From: Frateuria hangzhouensis
GTDB taxonomy: Bacteria > Pseudomonadota > Gammaproteobacteria > Xanthomonadales > Rhodanobacteraceae
DNA length: 64,000 nt
Direction of reading: 5' to 3'
NCBI RefSeq assembly: GCF_026410505.1
Contig: NZ_JAPMIU010000011.1
Location: 62,001 to 126,000, forward strand
A program made the translations under genes and the position numbers. Position 1 is the first letter of the stretch. Every line of letters begins with the position of its first letter. Below the pieces are notes generated by a model. That model was not told the DNA's origin. It saw only the letters and a program-made list of their open reading frames with translations, and searched no databases. Shown here piece after piece: positions 61,248 to 64,000 of this stretch.

Positions 61248-63593
61248 TTATTTCCAGGGCAACGCGGCCGCGCCGTTCGCCGGGGCGCCGACCACGTACC
61301 AGCCGATCGGGTAGCTCCAGAGCATCGGCACAGGCATCGGGCCCGAGCCCGTGTCGCCAGGGAGCGGCACGCCGCGGGTGCCCAGCTGGTGTGCCGTCCG
61401 GTCCAGCTCGTACAGGCCCGTACCGGCATGCGTTCCGGACACGATCAGGTAGCCTGCCGAGACCGCACGCTCAGCCGCAACGTAGCCTGTCCACAACGTG
61501 TATGCAGTGCGTCCGGTCTGGCGACCCAGGCCATCGAAATTGCGATAGACGGCGCCGCCGAATGCTGCACCCGTGTCGTCGCGCCGCTCGAACTGAATGT
61601 TCGTGCCGGCGACACCGCCTCCGATCGCCCAGACGTGGCCGATATCCAGGTCGCCCCCATGGGCGAACGCCGACGTCAGGTCGTAGCTGCGAAATCCGGG
61701 CGGCGCGCTATCCCAGACGTAGAGGTCGTTCATCGGGCTGGTCCAGAGGATGCTGAGCCGTTTGCCGGGGGTGTAGTAGCCGATCCCGATCGGGTAGTAG
61801 CCGCAGGCGACGGACATGACACGGGCTGCCTTGCGCGTCGCGCCCCGCATGAGCCAATAGCCGAACTGGCAATCGGACGGATCCAGCCACAAGAGGTCGT
61901 CGTAGCCGTCCCCATCCAGATCACCTGCGCCGACCAGTTGCCAGGCATCGGGGTAACTACCGATCCGGGTCGAGCGCCACTTGCCCGCGCGATTGTTGGT
62001 CCACAGCCACAGATCGCGCGAGGCGCTGGTGAACACCAGATCGGCGTACCCGTCGCCCGTCAGGTCGCCCGCCGCGCCAACCAGATAGCCAGGCGTCACG
62101 CTGTAGGTGTGCGCGCCGACCCGACTGGCCGGTGGATCGCCGTCCGGGTTGGCCCGCATGGGCCAATACCCGACCTGGCTCGTCGTCGGGTTGAACCAGA
62201 GCAGGTCCGAGGTGCCGTCCCCGTTGAAGTCGCCCGGCACACGCGAACTGCCAGGAATCGGCGTGGTCGCCTGAAGGGCCGGCAGCGTCTCGAAGGCGAT
62301 CCTCGGCGAATAATGTCCATTGACAGGATCAACGGTGATGGTCGCGGTCGCCGTCGCCCAGACCGGGCCGTAATAGGCGCGGAACACGAACGAATCCTTG
62401 CCTGCGTAGCCCACGTCGGGAACGTAGACGGCGACATTGTCTCTCAGGGTCACATGGCCGTGCGCCGGCGGGGTCACCAGGTCGAAGTCGCTGTCCGGGA
62501 TCGTGCTGTGGAGCTGGATCCACACCTGACCACCCCCGCTGTTCGCGGTGACCGGCCCGGTCGCGATCGAATCGTACAAATGGACGAAACGCACGCCGCC
62601 TGTGACCGCCACCATCAGTATCTGGCCGTCCGGCGAGATGCGGGTCCGCCCCTGCCCGTAGGCCCAATTTCCCGTATGGTCGAAGGTGTCATTGAAGTTG
62701 TAGCTCCCGAGCAGTTGCATCGTCTGCATGTCGTAGACGCGCACGTCGCTCGATTCGGCCCAAGGAAAATAGGCCCTGGGCCTGACCGGGTCGTAGGCCA
62801 CACCCGTCGGCTGGCCCGCGGCATATTCGCCGAGCGTCGCCGTCTTCTGGTACTGCGAGTCGTACACGAACGTACCGTCGTAGGTCGGTAGGGCGAACTG
62901 GGTGCCGTACGGGTTGGCCGCGATCTCGAAGTTGAACCACGAGGTGCCGTCGGTGTAGCCCTCGCGCCGCACGATCTGGCCAGTCCCCGGGTAGTACACG
63001 CCCCACGGACCATCGGAACTGTTCGACTCGGCGAAGGCGATCGCCGAGCGGTCTGCGCTCGCCGACAGCATGGTGGCCTGATTCACCGAGGCGAGCGTCG
63101 TCCATTGCAGCGTGGCCAGGTCGAGCCGCCGCATCGACACCCACCCGGACCCCACGAACAGCGAGGTCGTCAACAACCCGCCATCCCCGGTGAAGGCGAC
63201 CGAGTAGGTGCCGACCTCGCCGACCATGTTCGTCCCGTCGACGGGGAACGTCACCTTCCTGTCAGTGAGCGTGGCGAGGTTGACCAGGTGGACCCATGCC
63301 GTCGGTGCCATGCCGGACCCATCCCCGACGGCAAGCGTGTTGCAGTCCGGCGAGATGTCGAGCCCGTAGAGTCGCCCACCCAGCACGATCGGCGCGAGCA
63401 GGCGCTGGTTTGTCACGTCGTAGCGCAACACCCGGTCGCCGTTGGCGATGTAGATGACGTTGCGCGCATGGTCGAACACCATGTCCGTGCGTTTCGCCGC
63501 GGCGATGAACGTGCCATCCGCACGGGCGACCCCGGCCCCGGCGCCGAGCGAAAGAAGAAATACCGCGACCCAGCCCCTGATCCAACGATGCAT
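61248..63593 (-). CDS. Large secreted beta-propeller / Ig-like / FG-GAP-like protein
   Basis: A 781-residue exported protein with signal MHRWIRGWVAVFLLSLGAGAGVARA. Residues 30-370 look like a YVTN/WD-type beta-propeller (VIYIANGDRVLRYDV, LYGLDISPDCNTLAVGDG). Then comes an Ig-like unit with GYAGKDSFVFRAYYG (about 400-425) as in bacterial Big_9 domains, followed by FG-GAP/VCBS-like Ca-binding repeats (GDFNGDGTSDLLWFNP, GDLTGDGYADLVFT, GDLDGDGYDDLLWLDP; about 455-580). It is probably a surface or secreted binding protein. Composition is more AT-rich than the neighbours, hinting at transfer. Confidence 0.82.
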   Translation of the reverse strand: MHRWIRGWVAVFLLSLGAGAGVARADGTFIAAAKRTDMVFDHARNVIYIANGDRVLRYDVTNQRLLAPIVLGGRLYGLDISPDCNTLAVGDGSGMAPTAWVHLVNLATLTDRKVTFPVDGTNMVGEVGTYSVAFTGDGGLLTTSLFVGSGWVSMRRLDLATLQWTTLASVNQATMLSASADRSAIAFAESNSSDGPWGVYYPGTGQIVRREGYTDGTSWFNFEIAANPYGTQFALPTYDGTFVYDSQYQKTATLGEYAAGQPTGVAYDPVRPRAYFPWAESSDVRVYDMQTMQLLGSYNFNDTFDHTGNWAYGQGRTRISPDGQILMVAVTGGVRFVHLYDSIATGPVTANSGGGQVWIQLHSTIPDSDFDLVTPPAHGHVTLRDNVAVYVPDVGYAGKDSFVFRAYYGPVWATATATITVDPVNGHYSPRIAFETLPALQATTPIPGSSRVPGDFNGDGTSDLLWFNPTTSQVGYWPMRANPDGDPPASRVGAHTYSVTPGYLVGAAGDLTGDGYADLVFTSASRDLWLWTNNRAGKWRSTRIGSYPDAWQLVGAGDLDGDGYDDLLWLDPSDCQFGYWLMRGATRKAARVMSVACGYYPIGIGYYTPGKRLSILWTSPMNDLYVWDSAPPGFRSYDLTSAFAHGGDLDIGHVWAIGGGVAGTNIQFERRDDTGAAFGGAVYRNFDGLGRQTGRTAYTLWTGYVAAERAVSAGYLIVSGTHAGTGLYELDRTAHQLGTRGVPLPGDTGSGPMPVPMLWSYPIGWYVVGAPANGAAALPWK

Positions 63594-63710
63594 GTCCCGC
63601 TCCCTGCCGCCGGAGCATCGGCGCCCCCCATGGGCGAGCTCGGCGGCGAGCCATGGTAATGCGAACTTGGGCCGGCGCCATGGGGAGGGTTAGAAAACAG
63701 GTGGCGGGAC

Positions 63711-63736
63711 GACTTAACTTCCTCCGTCCCCTTTAT
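63711..63736. repeat. Copy of the dispersed TTCCTCCGTCCCCTTT half-site
   Basis: GACTTAACTTCCTCCGTCCC followed by CTTTATC resembles the right arm of the hairpin at 60026-60039 (AATTTCCTCCGTTCCCTTTTATC). The matching left arm is not visible nearby. Confidence 0.5.
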
Positions 63737-63757
63737 CCGATGCCCCCAACTTGATCG

Positions 63758-64000
63758 TCAGCTCACGGGATCCTGTGCAGAGCAAGGGTGTCCGGCGCAA
63801 CCCGCTTCGATCTTTCCGCGAGTCACAACCCAGCACACCAGCGCCAGCAGGCTGACCATCGTGCCCAAGATACACACACCATTCCAGCCGCCATAAGCAA
63901 ATATGGCCGTGGTGCCGAGTGCCCCCAGCCCGCTTCCGGCAGCGTAGAAAAGCATGTAAAGGCCAACCAGTCGGCTGTGCGCCTCGGGCCGGGCACGGAG
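63758..64000 (-). CDS. MFS transporter (3' end only; 5' part beyond right edge)
   Basis: The last 80 residues of a transporter. The frame is open to the window end and begins ARPEAHSRLVGLYMLFYAAGSG, the usual motif before helix 11 in drug/sugar MFS proteins, then two helices (GALGTTAIFAYGGWNGVCIL, SLLALVCWVVTRG) and a short Cys-containing tail. Substrate unknown. Confidence 0.8.
   Translation of the reverse strand, partial: LRARPEAHSRLVGLYMLFYAAGSGLGALGTTAIFAYGGWNGVCILGTMVSLLALVCWVVTRGKIEAGCAGHPCSAQDPVS

Noticed and set aside
61221-62891. A 556-codon plus-strand frame opposite the FG-GAP-like gene, and similar ones at 1003-3072, 41780-42860 and 54462-56042
   Set aside because: All lie opposite genes with clear signal peptides or domains and have shadow-type composition.

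Overview
The window is about 64 kb of very GC-rich DNA (I estimate 67-70 % by eye) from a gammaproteobacterium, most likely of the order Xanthomonadales/Lysobacterales, family Rhodanobacteraceae. The pointers are an L2-like Tat-exported class A beta-lactamase, a pspF/pspA locus with sigma-54 control, an EpsB_2-type sugar transferase, and several short dispersed palindromes of kinds I associate with this order. I could run no database search, so the taxonomic call is inference.

Positions 1-17567 hold one minus-strand biosynthetic region. In transcription order it has a UDP-HexNAc dehydrogenase (TviB/WbpO type), a UDP-HexNAc(A) 4-epimerase (TviC/WbpP type), an Sfp-type phosphopantetheinyl transferase, an EpsB-like initiating sugar-phosphate transferase, a TIGR04325-like methyltransferase and a secreted protein of unknown family. 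A 2429-residue hybrid synthase follows (partial C, A, PCP, KS, AT, ACP, aminotransferase), translationally coupled by ATGA overlap to a further NRPS (C, A, PCP, C...) that runs off the left edge. The aminotransferase sits directly after a malonyl-specific PKS module with no ketoreductase, and the starter A domain keeps the Asp that binds an alpha-amino group. The line should therefore build a beta,gamma-diamino acyl unit and pass it to an NRPS module. This is the most interesting content of the window.

Positions 17900-31193 are housekeeping and accessory genes: ferredoxin-NADP reductase, a DUF3182/hydrolase operon, DUF456, a DUF885 peptidase-like protein, a hemolysin-III-like membrane protein, a TonB-like protein, a cysteine-dioxygenase-like protein paired with an FAD/NAD(P) oxidoreductase, nicotinamidase, a PIN-domain protein and a HAD hydrolase. 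Dispersed palindromes lie between several of them. A 571-bp gap at 31194-31764 ends in a strong intrinsic terminator with no gene in front of it and may encode a small RNA.

Positions 31765-46837 hold many small genes: a YciI-like protein, a KGG-motif stress protein, an OmpA-like lipoprotein, several short disordered hydrophilic proteins, a hybrid histidine kinase, a GNAT acetyltransferase, a class A beta-lactamase, an M14 carboxypeptidase, a DUF4405-like membrane protein behind a Fur-box-like site, and an OmpH/Skp-like chaperone. Positions 46911-50860 carry an ABC-2 exporter pair, an S9-like hydrolase and a YihG-like acyltransferase.

Positions 50969-54053 are the phage-shock locus: pspF diverges from pspA, two tandem pspC-like genes and a pspB-like gene. 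Two PspF-site-like repeats and a textbook sigma-54 promoter lie in the divergent intergenic region. The rest (54174-64000) has an MFS transporter, a gene-poor stretch, a CGNR zinc-finger regulator divergent from a membrane protein, a possible gene fragment, a spermidine-synthase-like protein, a GFA-domain protein, a large secreted beta-propeller/FG-GAP-like protein and the 3' end of a second MFS gene. I recognised no rRNA, tRNA, CRISPR array, intact insertion sequence or prophage.
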